From Lacisediminihabitans sp040549525 (lineage in GTDB: Bacteria > Actinomycetota > Actinomycetes > Actinomycetales > Microbacteriaceae): 64,000 bases of DNA. This document shows, in pieces, positions 31,940-40,665 of the stretch; positions within the stretch are counted from its first letter, which is position 1; each line of letters starts with the position of its first letter. The notes below the pieces were generated by a model that was given only the letters and a program-made list of their open reading frames with translations, did not search any database and was not told the origin of the DNA. The position numbers were made by a program, and so were the translations under genes. The stretch is from the NCBI RefSeq assembly GCF_040549525.1, contig NZ_JBEPTM010000007.1:1-64000 (forward strand), in the 5' to 3' direction.

Positions 31940-33190
31940 CTAGCTGACCTGCTCGTCGAGTGAGGCATCCGTCACCGGATCGGTGACCTTCTCTCCGCGG
32001 TAGAGCTGCTCGAAGATGTTGAGGGTGCGCTGGATGTCGTGGGCCGCGATGTAGCGCAGGCTCGCATCCTTCATGCTGCGCAACTCCGCATCGGGCAATC
32101 GAAGCACGCGGCTCAGCTTGTCGGCCAGGTCCTTCGCGTTACCCGGTTCGAAGAGGTAGCCGTTCTGCCCCTCGTGCACGAGATGCGGCAACGCCATCGC
32201 GTTGGCAGCGACCACCGGGAGCCCGGAGGCCATCGCCTCCATCGTGGCGATGCTCTGGAGCTCCGCAATCGAGGGCATGGCGAAAACGGTGGAATGGGTG
32301 AGAGAGGCACGGAGCTGCTCATCCGTCACATAGCCGGTGAACGTGACGCGCTTGTCGATGCCGAGCTCCCGCGTGAGCTGCTTCAACTGGTTCATCTGGT
32401 CGCCGCCGCCGACGATCTCGAGCTGCACGTCGAGGGCCGGGTCGATCAGGGCGATTGCCTTCATGAGCACATCGAGGTGTTTCTCGCCCGATACGCGTCC
32501 GACGAAGATGACGCGATTCTCGGTGCGTGGCTCGAAGTCGGCGGTGTAGAGCGCCGCGTCGATGCCGCAGGAGATGGCATGAACGTGCTCGAGGTTTGTC
32601 TCGGTCTCGAGGAAGTCTGCGGCCTTACGGCTGGGCGAGGTCACCGCCTCGCAGTAGGCGAAGGTGGTCGAGGCATCCTTCCACGCGGCTCCGATCGCCC
32701 ATTTGCGGGCGAACTGCGGAAGGCGGGTGTGGTCGATGAGGTTCTCGGGCATGAAATGGTTGGTGCCGATCACGCGGATGCCGCGCTTCGCGGCCTGCCG
32801 CGCGAGTCCGCGACCCACGACGATGTGGGACTGGATGTGCACGACATCGGGCTTGAACTCGTCGAGGATTCGAGCGGCGTGGGCCTGGCTGCGCCACGGA
32901 AGCACGAACCGCAGCCAGTCGTGCGGATACCAGCGCCAGGAGTAGACGCGGTGGACGACGAACTCCGCACCGTCGTGCTTCTCGAGGAAGGCGCCGGTGG
33001 TGCTGTTGAAGGCCGGGGCCTCGACGTGCACCGTGTGACCGCGCTCGGTGAGGCCGGCGGCGAGTCGGGAGCCGAAGTTCGCGGCTCCGTTGACGTCGGG
33101 GGGAAAGGTGTCGGCACCGATCAGGATGCGAAGGGGTGCCTTTGCATCCTGCGGGGCGTCGTGCGGGGTGTCGGACAAAGTCTTAAGCAT
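31940..33190 (-). CDS. GT4 family glycosyltransferase
   Basis: A 416-residue GT-B glycosyltransferase. The N-terminal domain starts ILIGADTFPPDVNGAANFGS and includes ADRGHTVHV-like and VVHIQSHIVVGRGLARQ segments; the C-terminal domain has RVIFVGRVSGEKHLDVLMKA and the E-x7-E motif in SIAELQSIATMEAMASGLP. These place it with mannosyl- or glucosyltransferases of the PimB/MgtA type. The ATG at 33190 is the first start before conserved sequence. It follows a DMT transporter on the same strand with a 22-base gap. Cell-envelope glycolipid synthesis is inferred. Confidence 0.85.
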   Translation of the reverse strand: MLKTLSDTPHDAPQDAKAPLRILIGADTFPPDVNGAANFGSRLAAGLTERGHTVHVEAPAFNSTTGAFLEKHDGAEFVVHRVYSWRWYPHDWLRFVLPWRSQAHAARILDEFKPDVVHIQSHIVVGRGLARQAAKRGIRVIGTNHFMPENLIDHTRLPQFARKWAIGAAWKDASTTFAYCEAVTSPSRKAADFLETETNLEHVHAISCGIDAALYTADFEPRTENRVIFVGRVSGEKHLDVLMKAIALIDPALDVQLEIVGGGDQMNQLKQLTRELGIDKRVTFTGYVTDEQLRASLTHSTVFAMPSIAELQSIATMEAMASGLPVVAANAMALPHLVHEGQNGYLFEPGNAKDLADKLSRVLRLPDAELRSMKDASLRYIAAHDIQRTLNIFEQLYRGEKVTDPVTDASLDEQVS

Positions 33191-33212
33191 CCCTTGCAGT
33201 TGAAACCATCGG

Positions 33213-34154
33213 TTACAGCCTAGCGGCGGCTTCGGGCTGTCGTCGCGACAACTGCACCACACCGTACACGGCAAGCGCTCCCGCCACGGCGAACGCGAGG
33301 ATCGCGTACCAGGGCGCTCCGGACGCCTCCTGCAACACGACGATGCCGATGGACACCGCGACGATGGGGTCGATCACGGTGAGACCGGCGATCACGAGGT
33401 CGGGCGGCCCGGAGCTGTAGGCAGTCTGCACGAAGTAGCCGCCGAGTACCGTAGCGACGAGAAGTGCGACGACGCACGCGATCGTGAGCCACTCGAATCC
33501 CTGGGCGCCGTTGAGGATGATTGTGTGCACCCGGTCGATGACGACCTTGGCGAGGGTCGCGACGAAACCATAGAGCACGCCGGCGCCCACGATGTAGATC
33601 AGGGGTCCGAACTTCTTGCGCAGGAAGGCGAAACCCAGAGCGAAGGCGATGGTGACCACGCCGAGCAGGATCAACACGGTCACGAGCTCCGTCTGGGTGA
33701 TCTCCTTAGACCTGGCGAAGATGGTGGCGAAGGTCACGAAGAGTCCGACGCCTCCGACGCAGAAGATGATGGGGCGGATGGCATCCTGCTTCAGCTTCAC
33801 CCCGGACACCCGGGCGTTGACGATGGCCGTGATGATCAGGGCGATCGCGCCGAGCGGCTGGACCACGATGAGCGGCGCGAAAATGAGCGCGGTGAGCTGG
33901 AAGACGACCGCGAGTCCCAGCATCAGGGTGCCGATCACCCACGAGGGGCGGCGCAGGAGAAGGAGAAGCTGGCCGAGGTTGAGGCCTGCGGTGGAGGGGG
34001 CTTCGGTGAGGCTGTCGACCTTGGTGACACCGCGATGCTGGAACTGGGCACCGAGGGCGAGGAAGACGGCACCAACCAGGGCGATCGGGATACCGATATA
34101 CGCGGATGGGGTGAGGGAGATCTGGTCCGAAATGGCACTGAGGTCTGGCGTCAC
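33213..34154 (-). CDS. DMT superfamily transporter
   Basis: A 313-residue integral membrane protein with about nine to ten predicted helices. The start PIALVGAVFLALGAQFQHRGV, the middle QPLGAIALIITAIVNARVSG and the late DLVIAGLTVIDPIVAVSIGIVVL segments fit DMT-type permeases of the EamA/NIPA-like group; some relatives carry magnesium, others small metabolites. GTG start at 34154. Transcribed divergently from peptide deformylase and together with the GT4 gene downstream; export of a precursor used by that enzyme is a speculation. Confidence 0.75.
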   Translation of the reverse strand: MTPDLSAISDQISLTPSAYIGIPIALVGAVFLALGAQFQHRGVTKVDSLTEAPSTAGLNLGQLLLLLRRPSWVIGTLMLGLAVVFQLTALIFAPLIVVQPLGAIALIITAIVNARVSGVKLKQDAIRPIIFCVGGVGLFVTFATIFARSKEITQTELVTVLILLGVVTIAFALGFAFLRKKFGPLIYIVGAGVLYGFVATLAKVVIDRVHTIILNGAQGFEWLTIACVVALLVATVLGGYFVQTAYSSGPPDLVIAGLTVIDPIVAVSIGIVVLQEASGAPWYAILAFAVAGALAVYGVVQLSRRQPEAAARL

Positions 34155-34194
34155 GCCACGACCCTACCCGCTGGCCCTCCGATATTCTTGGCGA

Positions 34195-34761
34195 ATGGCC
34201 GTCCTCCCGATTCAAATCACGGGCAATCCCGTGCTCCACTCCCGAGCATCCGAAGTGACGTCGTTCGACGCCTCGCTGACGGCGCTCGTGACCGACATGT
34301 TCGACACGATGGAGGCCGCGCCGGGCGTGGGGCTCGCGGCCCCGCAGGTCGACGTGCCTCTTCGCCTCTTCGTCTTCAATTGGACGGATGACGATGACAC
34401 GCTGTGGCGCGGAGTCGCGATCAACCCCACCCTGTGGGTGAGTCCGGTTCCGATCGGGCCGGCGGATGAGGAGAACGAGTCCGAGGGCTGCCTCTCGGTG
34501 CCCGGGGAGCGGTACCCGCTTCGACGGTCGGAGCTGGCCATCCTCAGTGCCGTCGATCTGGACCAGAATCCATTCGAGATCCGGGCAGAGGGATGGCTCG
34601 CCCGCATCTTCCAGCACGAATACGACCACCTCGAGGGCGTGCTGTATGTCGACCGTCTCGACCACGCGGCGAGCAAGGCTGCCGCGAAGGCCGTGAAGAA
34701 GAGCGGCTGGGGAGAGCCTGGGCTGAGCTGGATGCCGGGGGTCGACGATCTCGAAGGCTGA
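34195..34761 (+). CDS. def: Peptide deformylase
   Basis: A 188-residue metalloenzyme that removes the formyl group from nascent proteins. All three motifs are present: GVGLAAPQ (44-51), EGCLSVP (97-103, with C99) and QHEYDHLEG (140-148), in which H141 and H145 bind iron or zinc together with C99, and E142 is catalytic. It starts with ATG 34195, just after a short divergent intergenic region. A GNAT acetyltransferase gene follows after 19 bases. Confidence 0.93.
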   Translation: MAVLPIQITGNPVLHSRASEVTSFDASLTALVTDMFDTMEAAPGVGLAAPQVDVPLRLFVFNWTDDDDTLWRGVAINPTLWVSPVPIGPADEENESEGCLSVPGERYPLRRSELAILSAVDLDQNPFEIRAEGWLARIFQHEYDHLEGVLYVDRLDHAASKAAAKAVKKSGWGEPGLSWMPGVDDLEG

Positions 34762-34780
34762 GGCCCGAGCGTCAGATCTG

Positions 34781-35257
34781 GTGATCCGGCAGCCACGGTT
34801 CTCCGAGGCGGCGGCGATCGCGGCGATCCAGGTGGACGGGTTGCGAGATACCTACGGCCACCTTCTGCCCGCGGAGTTCTCTGGCGACGCCGCCCTTCGT
34901 CGGCGCAGTGCCATGTGGACGAAGATCCTCGGCGGCGAGACTATTCCCGACCGGCTGTTCGTCGCCGAGTCATCGAGCCGCATCCAGGGATTCGCGTTTG
35001 TCGGCAGCAGTCTCGAAGCTCGTCCCGCTCGTGAGCTGTGCCTCCACATGATCTATGTCCGCAGTGAGCAACATGGCACGGGCATCGGTCAAGCCCTCCT
35101 CGAGGCTGCGGGCAGGGAGGATCCCCTGCAACTCTGGATGGCAAAGGACAACCCGCGGGCATATGCGTTCTACCGGCGAAACGGGTTCGTTTTCGAAGGA
35201 ACGGAACGGGTCGACAGTGCGGCAGACGATCTCGAGGAGATCCAACTCGTCAGGTGA
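34781..35257 (+). CDS. GNAT family N-acetyltransferase
   Basis: A 158-residue protein with the GNAT fold: HMIYVRSEQHGTGIGQALLEAA carries the acetyl-CoA pyrophosphate loop (Q/R-x-x-G-x-G/A as Q-HGTGIG), followed by NPRAYAFYRRNGFVFEG, a typical motif B end. GTG start at 34781. Substrate unknown; such enzymes act on amines, antibiotics or protein N-termini. It probably shares a transcript with def. A tandem repeat array begins shortly after its stop. Confidence 0.8.
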   Translation: MIRQPRFSEAAAIAAIQVDGLRDTYGHLLPAEFSGDAALRRRSAMWTKILGGETIPDRLFVAESSSRIQGFAFVGSSLEARPARELCLHMIYVRSEQHGTGIGQALLEAAGREDPLQLWMAKDNPRAYAFYRRNGFVFEGTERVDSAADDLEEIQLVR

Positions 35258-35292
35258 CGCGGTGCGACGGCGTGCGGGGGTTGGCGCGCACT

Positions 35293-35405
35293 GGTGGGGT
35301 GTCGCGCGGGTGGGGTGTCGCCGGTGGGGTGTCGCGCGGGTTGCGTCTCGCGGGTTGCGTCTCGCGGGTTGCAACTCGCGGGTTGCGTCTCGCGGGTTGG
35401 GTCTC
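35293..35405. repeat. Tandem repeats, 15-base and 14-base units
   Basis: Three 15-base units of the form GGTGGGGTGTCGCGC (35293-35337) run into five 14-base units of GCGGGTTGCGTCTC (35336-35405), with single-base changes (one unit has AA in place of GT; another has GG). The rest of 35258-35639 shows nothing I can support except a ribosome-binding site before 35640. Spacers are absent, so this is not a CRISPR. Confidence 0.8.
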
Positions 35406-35639
35406 GCGGGACCCGATACTGGTTTCTGCGTCGGGGCTCCTATGGCGCCCTCGTCCGCGCGGCCCCTCCTCCACAGCGACGTACCCGACGGATTATCCGC
35501 AGATTTGACAAAGCCCTTCAAATCTGTATCTGTTTTACGATTCCAGTGAGATAGACCGGACACCGGGACGATGACAAATTCCCCATTGCCGCGCATAAGA
35601 CAGTTGTCCGCGTTAAGCTTTGACTAGGAGATGAACTAG

Positions 35640-35840
35640 ATGACGATCGCACCAGAGGCACCGGCCTCACTGTCGAAGGAAGAGCGAGCAGACAGCGCCG
35701 CTCAGTCCCTGCACAGCGCTGAGCTCGAAGGTCACTCCGTTACGCCCGCTACCCAGCTGGACACAGAGATGTACGTGTCCGGGGAGATCGACTCGCAAGA
35801 GCTTCTCCGTCGGGTCAGGGCTCGATACAACGTTGGCTGA
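35640..35840 (+). CDS. VbhA-like antitoxin of the Fic module
   Basis: A 66-residue acidic protein. It has the class I Fic inhibitor motif (S/T)xxxE(G/N) as S26-A-E-L-E30-G31, in the helix SLHSAELEGHSV; E30 would block the ATP gamma-phosphate position in Fic. The remaining helical C-terminus matches the VbhA antitoxin shape (MYVSGEIDSQELLRRVRARY). AGGAG lies about nine bases before the ATG. It overlaps the Fic start by 8 bases, the antitoxin-first order seen in VbhA-VbhT systems. Confidence 0.85.
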   Translation: MTIAPEAPASLSKEERADSAAQSLHSAELEGHSVTPATQLDTEMYVSGEIDSQELLRRVRARYNVG

Positions 35841-36615
35841 GTTTTCCTTCACGGACCCATACATCGATCCCGAAACTGGGATCCTCCGGAATCTCATTGG
35901 TGCGCGCACCCAAGCTGAACTTGATGACGCGGAGTTTGACCTTGTCCACGCTGCCGAGATAGTTCTCCGCGAGAATCCGCCTACGGACACGCGAGACATC
36001 AACGAATGGCGAGCAATTCACAGGTCGCTCTTCGGCGACATATATGCGTGGGCCGGTGAACTAAGGACCGTCGACATTGCGAAGTCGAGCGCTGGCGTTG
36101 GGTTTCAGTTCATGGGAGTCTCCTTCTTTGACAACGCCATTCCGTTTGCCGAGAACGAGATTCAGAGGGCATTCGCCAAAAAATTCGTTACGCGCGATGA
36201 GTTCATCGCCCGGCTCGCGGAGCAATACAGCAACCTCAACGTCCTTCACCCTTTCCGCGAAGGAAATGGGCGGACACAGCGCTTCTTCTGGAGCCAGGTG
36301 GCTCGTACTTTTGGATACTCGTTGGACTGGCGGTCAATTACCGCAGACCAGAACGCCGAGGCCTCAGCTGTGGCCGCCGTTTCAGTGGACTACCAGCTTC
36401 TCGTCGGGATGTTCAGTCAGGTTGTTGACAGAATCGGTCCAGCAAGTACTCCATTCTCAGGAGTCATCCTGGGCCGCCCGGCCGGTCGCCAGGAACACCC
36501 GCTACCCGCGCCTCAATTTGGCTCATGCGCTGTTTTCATGCCGCGCGCGAAGAAGCCCTGCGTGCTTACGTCCGGACACCGGGGGCACCATCGTTCAGTC
36601 CTAAGGACGAGCTAG
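35833..36615 (+). CDS. fic: Fic family AMP-transferase toxin
   Basis: A 260-residue protein with the Fic core complete: HPFREGNGRTQR (139-150), with H139 catalytic, G143/N144/G145/R146-R150 for ATP, and FGDIYAWAGELR (67-78) as the upstream flap. Fic enzymes transfer AMP to targets such as gyrase or Rho GTPases. TTG start at 35833 inside the antitoxin end. After the core a tail contains C232, C243, H249 and H252/H253 in CVLTSGHRGHHRS, which looks like a small zinc site. The stop lies at the edge of a transposase gene in the opposite direction, overlapping it by 15 bases; the 3' end may have been shortened by insertion. Confidence 0.88.
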   Translation: MAEFSFTDPYIDPETGILRNLIGARTQAELDDAEFDLVHAAEIVLRENPPTDTRDINEWRAIHRSLFGDIYAWAGELRTVDIAKSSAGVGFQFMGVSFFDNAIPFAENEIQRAFAKKFVTRDEFIARLAEQYSNLNVLHPFREGNGRTQRFFWSQVARTFGYSLDWRSITADQNAEASAVAAVSVDYQLLVGMFSQVVDRIGPASTPFSGVILGRPAGRQEHPLPAPQFGSCAVFMPRAKKPCVLTSGHRGHHRSVLRTS

Positions 36616-37963
36616 TTTCGCCAGCTCCCGCTTGATACGCGCGTCTCGCATTGAGATCTGAGCCTCTTCCGCCCAGAGGCTCGCGAGCAGGTTTTCACCG
36701 GCAGCATTGGCATTCGGGTCGTAGGCCTCTCGGTAAGTGCGGTGGGGGCGGCCGTGGTGAGCGTCCAGATAGGCGCGGATGTCCGTTGCGTAGTCGGTGG
36801 CGTTGTCGACGCGCAGATACGCCATTCGAATGAGGCTGAGAAGCTGGTTCAACCTTGCTCGGTTTCGGAACATGAACGCCCGCGGTCGGAGGACAGCCTT
36901 CAACTCTCGTAGGGGCTGCTCTACTGCGCTGTTTGAGTAGACCGGCGGGATCCTCGATCGTCCTTGGGTTTGTCCCCTCATCCAAGTTTCGTTACGGTCG
37001 AGCCACCTGTTTGTCATGACCAGATGCGATCGGCTTCTGACCTCGACTTCGAATTCGTCCCAACGCTCCCGCGATTTCAGGGCTCTTTGGAATACCTTGC
37101 GCGCGGGATCATCTGCGGCGAGTTTGTCGCTGTCGAACGCGGCTCGAACCCGCTGGGTGAGGTGGAATTCGCAGTGATGAACCAGGTTTACCGTGGCCCA
37201 TTCTCCCCAGTGAATGTCGATGCCCGACCGAATTGCATTGTCCTGATCACAGACAATTGACCCCGGTTTTCCGGGCAATGACCCCAGGAATTCCGCCCAG
37301 GCGCGTCCATCACTGCTGGGCGCTGCTTCTAGCTTCCAGAGCCTGCCATTCGAGCCGTCCTTCTCATATCCGAACGCGGCCAAAATGCAATAGAGGGCGA
37401 GGCTCTTCTTGGTGAGCGGATCCGTCCAGTAGAAGGGAAGTGAATCCAACACGAGCACGGCCGGCCACTCCGTGGGGTTGTGTCTGGAGGCGATTGCGGG
37501 AACGAAGTCCGCCATCCATTCCGCGACGGTCTGCCCGTTGATGACATCGCGAGGCACACTTGTCTTGCCGATGTTGGCCCGAGCTCGAACTCGTTTCGCA
37601 GCATCTGTGTAGGTCCGCCCTCTACCCAAATCGACGAGCGCTCCCGCGATCTCCCGCACTAGGTATTCGCCCTCTGCCGGCGCCACTGGCCCCTCGTGCG
37701 GAGCGATGTGGTTCTCGCATTCCACGCAGGTTCCGTCGATCGTGAGTGTCCTGCTCATCAGGCCGAGGAACCGATGATATGAACCATCAGGGAGCACACA
37801 ACGCCACCGCTGCTTCTTGCGTCCGCCACCACTCTGGATCCCGTCACGGATGATCCTGGCGTGCTCGTGACCGCGGGGGCAGCTAGGCACTTCGGCACTC
37901 ACGGCGAGCCCCTCTCGATCAGGGGATCAGGATATTCCTATCTCACTGAAATCGTAAGACTGA
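36595..37963 (-). mobile_element. Candidate insertion sequence
   Basis: The transposase gene is flanked by TCAGTCCTAAGGA (36595 on) and, inverted, TCAGTCTTACGAT (37963 leftward). They match in about nine of thirteen bases with the same TCAGTC tip. This gives a 1369-base element, a normal size. Flanking bases show no clear target duplication, so ends or history are uncertain. It lies between the fic 3' end and the promoter of the DUF222 gene. Confidence 0.5.
36601..37902 (-). CDS. MULE/IS256-like transposase
   Basis: A 433-residue DDE transposase. D153 (LVLDSLPFYW), D219 (SIVCDQDNAI), the C/H motif HHCEFHLTQRVRAAF (C244, H247) and E328 (SNSAVEQPLRELK) give the D-D-C/H-E set of the MULE/IS256 superfamily. 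The N-terminus has zinc-ligand patterns (CPRGHEH, RWRC, then CVECENH). It does not look like the common IS256 subgroup; family identity within the superfamily is unresolved. GTG start at 37902. Codon use has more AT-ending codons than neighbours, consistent with recent arrival. Confidence 0.8.
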   Translation of the reverse strand: MSAEVPSCPRGHEHARIIRDGIQSGGGRKKQRWRCVLPDGSYHRFLGLMSRTLTIDGTCVECENHIAPHEGPVAPAEGEYLVREIAGALVDLGRGRTYTDAAKRVRARANIGKTSVPRDVINGQTVAEWMADFVPAIASRHNPTEWPAVLVLDSLPFYWTDPLTKKSLALYCILAAFGYEKDGSNGRLWKLEAAPSSDGRAWAEFLGSLPGKPGSIVCDQDNAIRSGIDIHWGEWATVNLVHHCEFHLTQRVRAAFDSDKLAADDPARKVFQRALKSRERWDEFEVEVRSRSHLVMTNRWLDRNETWMRGQTQGRSRIPPVYSNSAVEQPLRELKAVLRPRAFMFRNRARLNQLLSLIRMAYLRVDNATDYATDIRAYLDAHHGRPHRTYREAYDPNANAAGENLLASLWAEEAQISMRDARIKRELAKLARP

Positions 37964-37992
37964 TCTGTATTCGAATCTGAGAGAATGAATAC

Positions 37993-39429
37993 ATGGCAAT
38001 TAACGAAGACGTGTTCGACGAGTCCCCGGGTGGGGACTTCGATTCGTCGCTGGCTGGCGCGCGCCGGGCGGTCGGCTTCGTCGCCGAATGCGCTCGGTCG
38101 GTCGACACTCTTTCCGACCCCGATCTCCTTCGCATCCAGCGCGAACTCTCGGACCTCGCCCGTGAACTCGGCGCGAGCGCCGCAGTGGTGGCCGGCGAGA
38201 TCGGTCACCGTTCGCGGCGGGAGCTCGGCTTTTCGGGACTCGCCCAGAGGGAGGGGTTCCGCACGCCGGAGGCCCTCGTGAGGCATGAGACCGGGTCCAC
38301 CGCACGCAGCGCCTCCGCACTCGTCCAAGCGGGCACGATGGCCCGGGAGTCCGCTGCACCCGAGACCTCTTCGAGCGCCGAGCCCTGGTTCCGGGAGGTC
38401 GGCGCCGCCGTTGCCGTTGGTTGCATCTCGGTGGACGCCGCCCGCGCGATCCGCGTCGGGCTCGGTGCGCCATCCGAAGGCTCTGGTGCTGTGACAGCAG
38501 ATGCCCTGTCCGATGCCGCCCACCTGCTCGTGATCGAGGCGACACTCGTCGACGCGGACGAATTGCTGCGTCTGGCCCGCCGCCTGAGGGACGATTTGGA
38601 CGAGACCGGTATCGCGGATCGTGAGCGGGCCGCCTTCGAAGAGCGGTCGGTGCGCCGCACCCGGCGTCCCAATGGTCTCTCGAGATACATCATCGACCCG
38701 GACATCGAGTCCGCGGCTTTCTGGGACGACGTCTACGACACCCTCACCTCTCCCCGCCGAGGAGGCGTCCGATTCGTCGACGACGCCGACAGGGCATGGG
38801 CAGCAGCGATCTCCACGGACGAGCGCACCACCGATCAGTACGTGCACGACGCGTTCACCCAGCTGCTACGAATCGCGGTGGGAGCAGAGACGGGTGAGAG
38901 CCGACGGATCGTGGGAGCTCGACAGCCTTCGGTGCGAGTGCTGGTGACGCGCACCGCGCTCGAGGCGGGGCACGGCCACGGCCGGATCGAAGGATGCGAC
39001 ATCCCGATCTCAATCGAGACCGTCGAGCGCATCGCCTGCGAGTCCGGCACGGTTCAGCTCGACTTCGACGAAGCCGGGCGACCCCTCGACCTGGGCCGGG
39101 AACAGCGGCTGTATTCGAAGAGACAGCGGATCGCCCTCGCCGCGGCACAGGGCGGATGCTTGTTCGGGGACTGCGATCGGCCTCCCAGTTGGTGCGAGGC
39201 CCACCACTCCAGACACTGGAAGCGAGATCAGGGCGAGACGAACATCCTCGACGGGGTGCTTCTGTGCCGCTATCACCATCTGCTCGTGCACAACAACGGT
39301 TGGGAGATCGTTCGGGATGACGCGGGTTTCTGGCTCATTCCTCCTCGGGATGTCGATCTGGAACAGCGGCCACGGCCCATTCCATCGAAGAGTGCCGCCC
39401 TTCGCGACCTGAGGGTGCTCAGCGCCTAG
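37993..39429 (+). CDS. DUF222/HNH endonuclease-like protein
   Basis: A 478-residue actinobacterial protein (13E12-repeat type). The long helical N-terminal DUF222 part precedes an HNH-like C-terminus: CLFGDCDRPPSWCEAHHSRHW, then LLCRYHHLLVHNNGWEI, in which the paired histidines and cysteines form a beta-beta-alpha metal finger. Such genes are multi-copy in actinobacterial genomes. Nuclease activity has not generally been shown. The start ATG 37993 follows a GAGAGAAT stretch. It starts 30 bases after the predicted end of the insertion sequence, so its promoter may be altered or supplied by it. Confidence 0.85.
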   Translation: MAINEDVFDESPGGDFDSSLAGARRAVGFVAECARSVDTLSDPDLLRIQRELSDLARELGASAAVVAGEIGHRSRRELGFSGLAQREGFRTPEALVRHETGSTARSASALVQAGTMARESAAPETSSSAEPWFREVGAAVAVGCISVDAARAIRVGLGAPSEGSGAVTADALSDAAHLLVIEATLVDADELLRLARRLRDDLDETGIADRERAAFEERSVRRTRRPNGLSRYIIDPDIESAAFWDDVYDTLTSPRRGGVRFVDDADRAWAAAISTDERTTDQYVHDAFTQLLRIAVGAETGESRRIVGARQPSVRVLVTRTALEAGHGHGRIEGCDIPISIETVERIACESGTVQLDFDEAGRPLDLGREQRLYSKRQRIALAAAQGGCLFGDCDRPPSWCEAHHSRHWKRDQGETNILDGVLLCRYHHLLVHNNGWEIVRDDAGFWLIPPRDVDLEQRPRPIPSKSAALRDLRVLSA

Positions 39430-39435
39430 TCGGGG

Positions 39436-39513
39436 GGCTAATCAGGGTGGCTGGTCAGAGGGGCTGGTCAGGGTGGCTGGTCACAGTGGCTGGTCAGGGT
39501 GGCTAGTCACACC
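39436..39513. repeat. Tandem repeats, six 13-base units
   Basis: Six contiguous 13-base units with consensus GGCTGGTCAGGGT fill 39436-39513. Variants differ at one to four positions, mostly in the second half. The array begins 7 bases after the DUF222 stop and reaches the azlD stop codon. Spacing is exactly 13 throughout. Confidence 0.85.
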
Positions 39514-39818
39514 TAGAAGACCGCGCGGATGAGAGCGGCAGTCGCGGCGGCCGCTATCACCACCACGATGAAAGGAACTCGCAGCGCAAGCAACAAAGCG
39601 GCCACGGCGACGGCGGGAAGTCGCGCATCGAAGACGATACGGGAACCAGCACCGAGGGTCTGCACCGCAATCAGGGCGGCGAGCAGCGCAACGGTCAAGA
39701 GGTTGGCGACGCGGGCGGGAGCCGGCTTCTCGAGGAACGATGCAGGCACGAGGTATCCGGCGATCTTCAGGGATAGGCACGTCAGCGAAGCGATGATCAC
39801 AATGAGCCAGAGCGTCAT
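39513..39818 (-). CDS. azlD: AzlD family transport protein
   Basis: A 101-residue protein with three to four predicted membrane helices and the AzlD pattern (CLSLKIAGYLVPASFLEKP, then ANLLTVALLAALIAVQTLG). AzlC and AzlD together export branched-chain amino acids or their analogues. It is downstream of azlC on the same strand, separated by 64 bases. Its stop codon overlaps the end of the tandem repeat array. Confidence 0.85.
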   Translation of the reverse strand: MTLWLIVIIASLTCLSLKIAGYLVPASFLEKPAPARVANLLTVALLAALIAVQTLGAGSRIVFDARLPAVAVAALLLALRVPFIVVVIAAAATAALIRAVF

Positions 39819-39882
39819 GATGAGTCGCCCGTCAGCCGAGGGAGCCCACTGACCGGTGGCGCCGATCGAATATCGTTACAGG

Positions 39883-40665
39883 TCATGTGGGAATCCCCGG
39901 GGGTTCGGGCTGGGGATTCCGACTGCCGAACCAGTTGAATCCCCCCACGATCACGGCGACGACCCCCGCCACGAGCACCGGCAGGCCCGGGATCAGCACC
40001 GGAGTGGTCACCGTGGCGATCACGGCGGCGGCGGTCGCCACGGCGATCGTCTGCAGTTGGCGCAGGCGGGGCCAGAGAAGTCCGAGGAAGGCAGCGGCTG
40101 CGGCAGCATCCAGTCCATACGTTCGGACATCGCCGAGGGCGTTGCCGATGAGCGCACCGATGAGCGAGGTGAGATTCCAGCCGACGAAGACCGACACTGC
40201 GGTGACCCAGAAGCCGATCCGCTGGGTACGCAGTGTGGATTGGGTCGTGGCGACGGCGGTGGACTCATCGATCGTCACCCAGGCCGCTGCCAACCGGCGC
40301 CAGCGACCGGCGCCAACAATCGGAGCGACCCGGATTCCGTAGATCCCGTTGCGGATGCCCAGGATCGCTGCGCTAGCGATGGCAGCCGGCCCTGCGGCCA
40401 CTCCACCGGTGGCGATCACCCCCACGAGGGCGAACTGCGAGCCGCCGGCGAACATGAGGAGGCTCATCACACAGGTCTGCCAGACGTCGAGCCCGGCGGC
40501 GACGGCGAGGGCCCCGTAGGAGATGCCGTAGGCCGCGGCGGAAAGACCGACGGCGATACCCCTGCGGGCCACGGCCCGATCCTCGCCGCTCCAGGCAGTG
40601 GATGCTGCGGATCCGGTTTCTCGCTCTGGACCGTCGTCGGAGGGAACCGGCTCAGTCCTGGCCAT
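39883..40665 (-). CDS. azlC: AzlC family branched-chain amino acid exporter
   Basis: A 260-residue membrane protein with about seven helices. The family-typical GISYGALAVAAGLDVWQTCVMSLLMFAGGSQFA (about 47-80) and GIRNGIYGIRVAP segments are present, then DESTAVATTQ and late helices. With AzlD it forms a two-component exporter. ATG at 40665. Its start overlaps the upstream histidine kinase by 14 bases on the same strand, so the kinase, azlC and azlD appear to be one operon. Confidence 0.88.
   Translation of the reverse strand: MARTEPVPSDDGPERETGSAASTAWSGEDRAVARRGIAVGLSAAAYGISYGALAVAAGLDVWQTCVMSLLMFAGGSQFALVGVIATGGVAAGPAAIASAAILGIRNGIYGIRVAPIVGAGRWRRLAAAWVTIDESTAVATTQSTLRTQRIGFWVTAVSVFVGWNLTSLIGALIGNALGDVRTYGLDAAAAAAFLGLLWPRLRQLQTIAVATAAAVIATVTTPVLIPGLPVLVAGVVAVIVGGFNWFGSRNPQPEPPGIPT

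Noticed and set aside
35293..35405. Possible CRISPR-like array
   Set aside because: Units are contiguous without spacers, units are 14-15 bases, and no cas gene is near.
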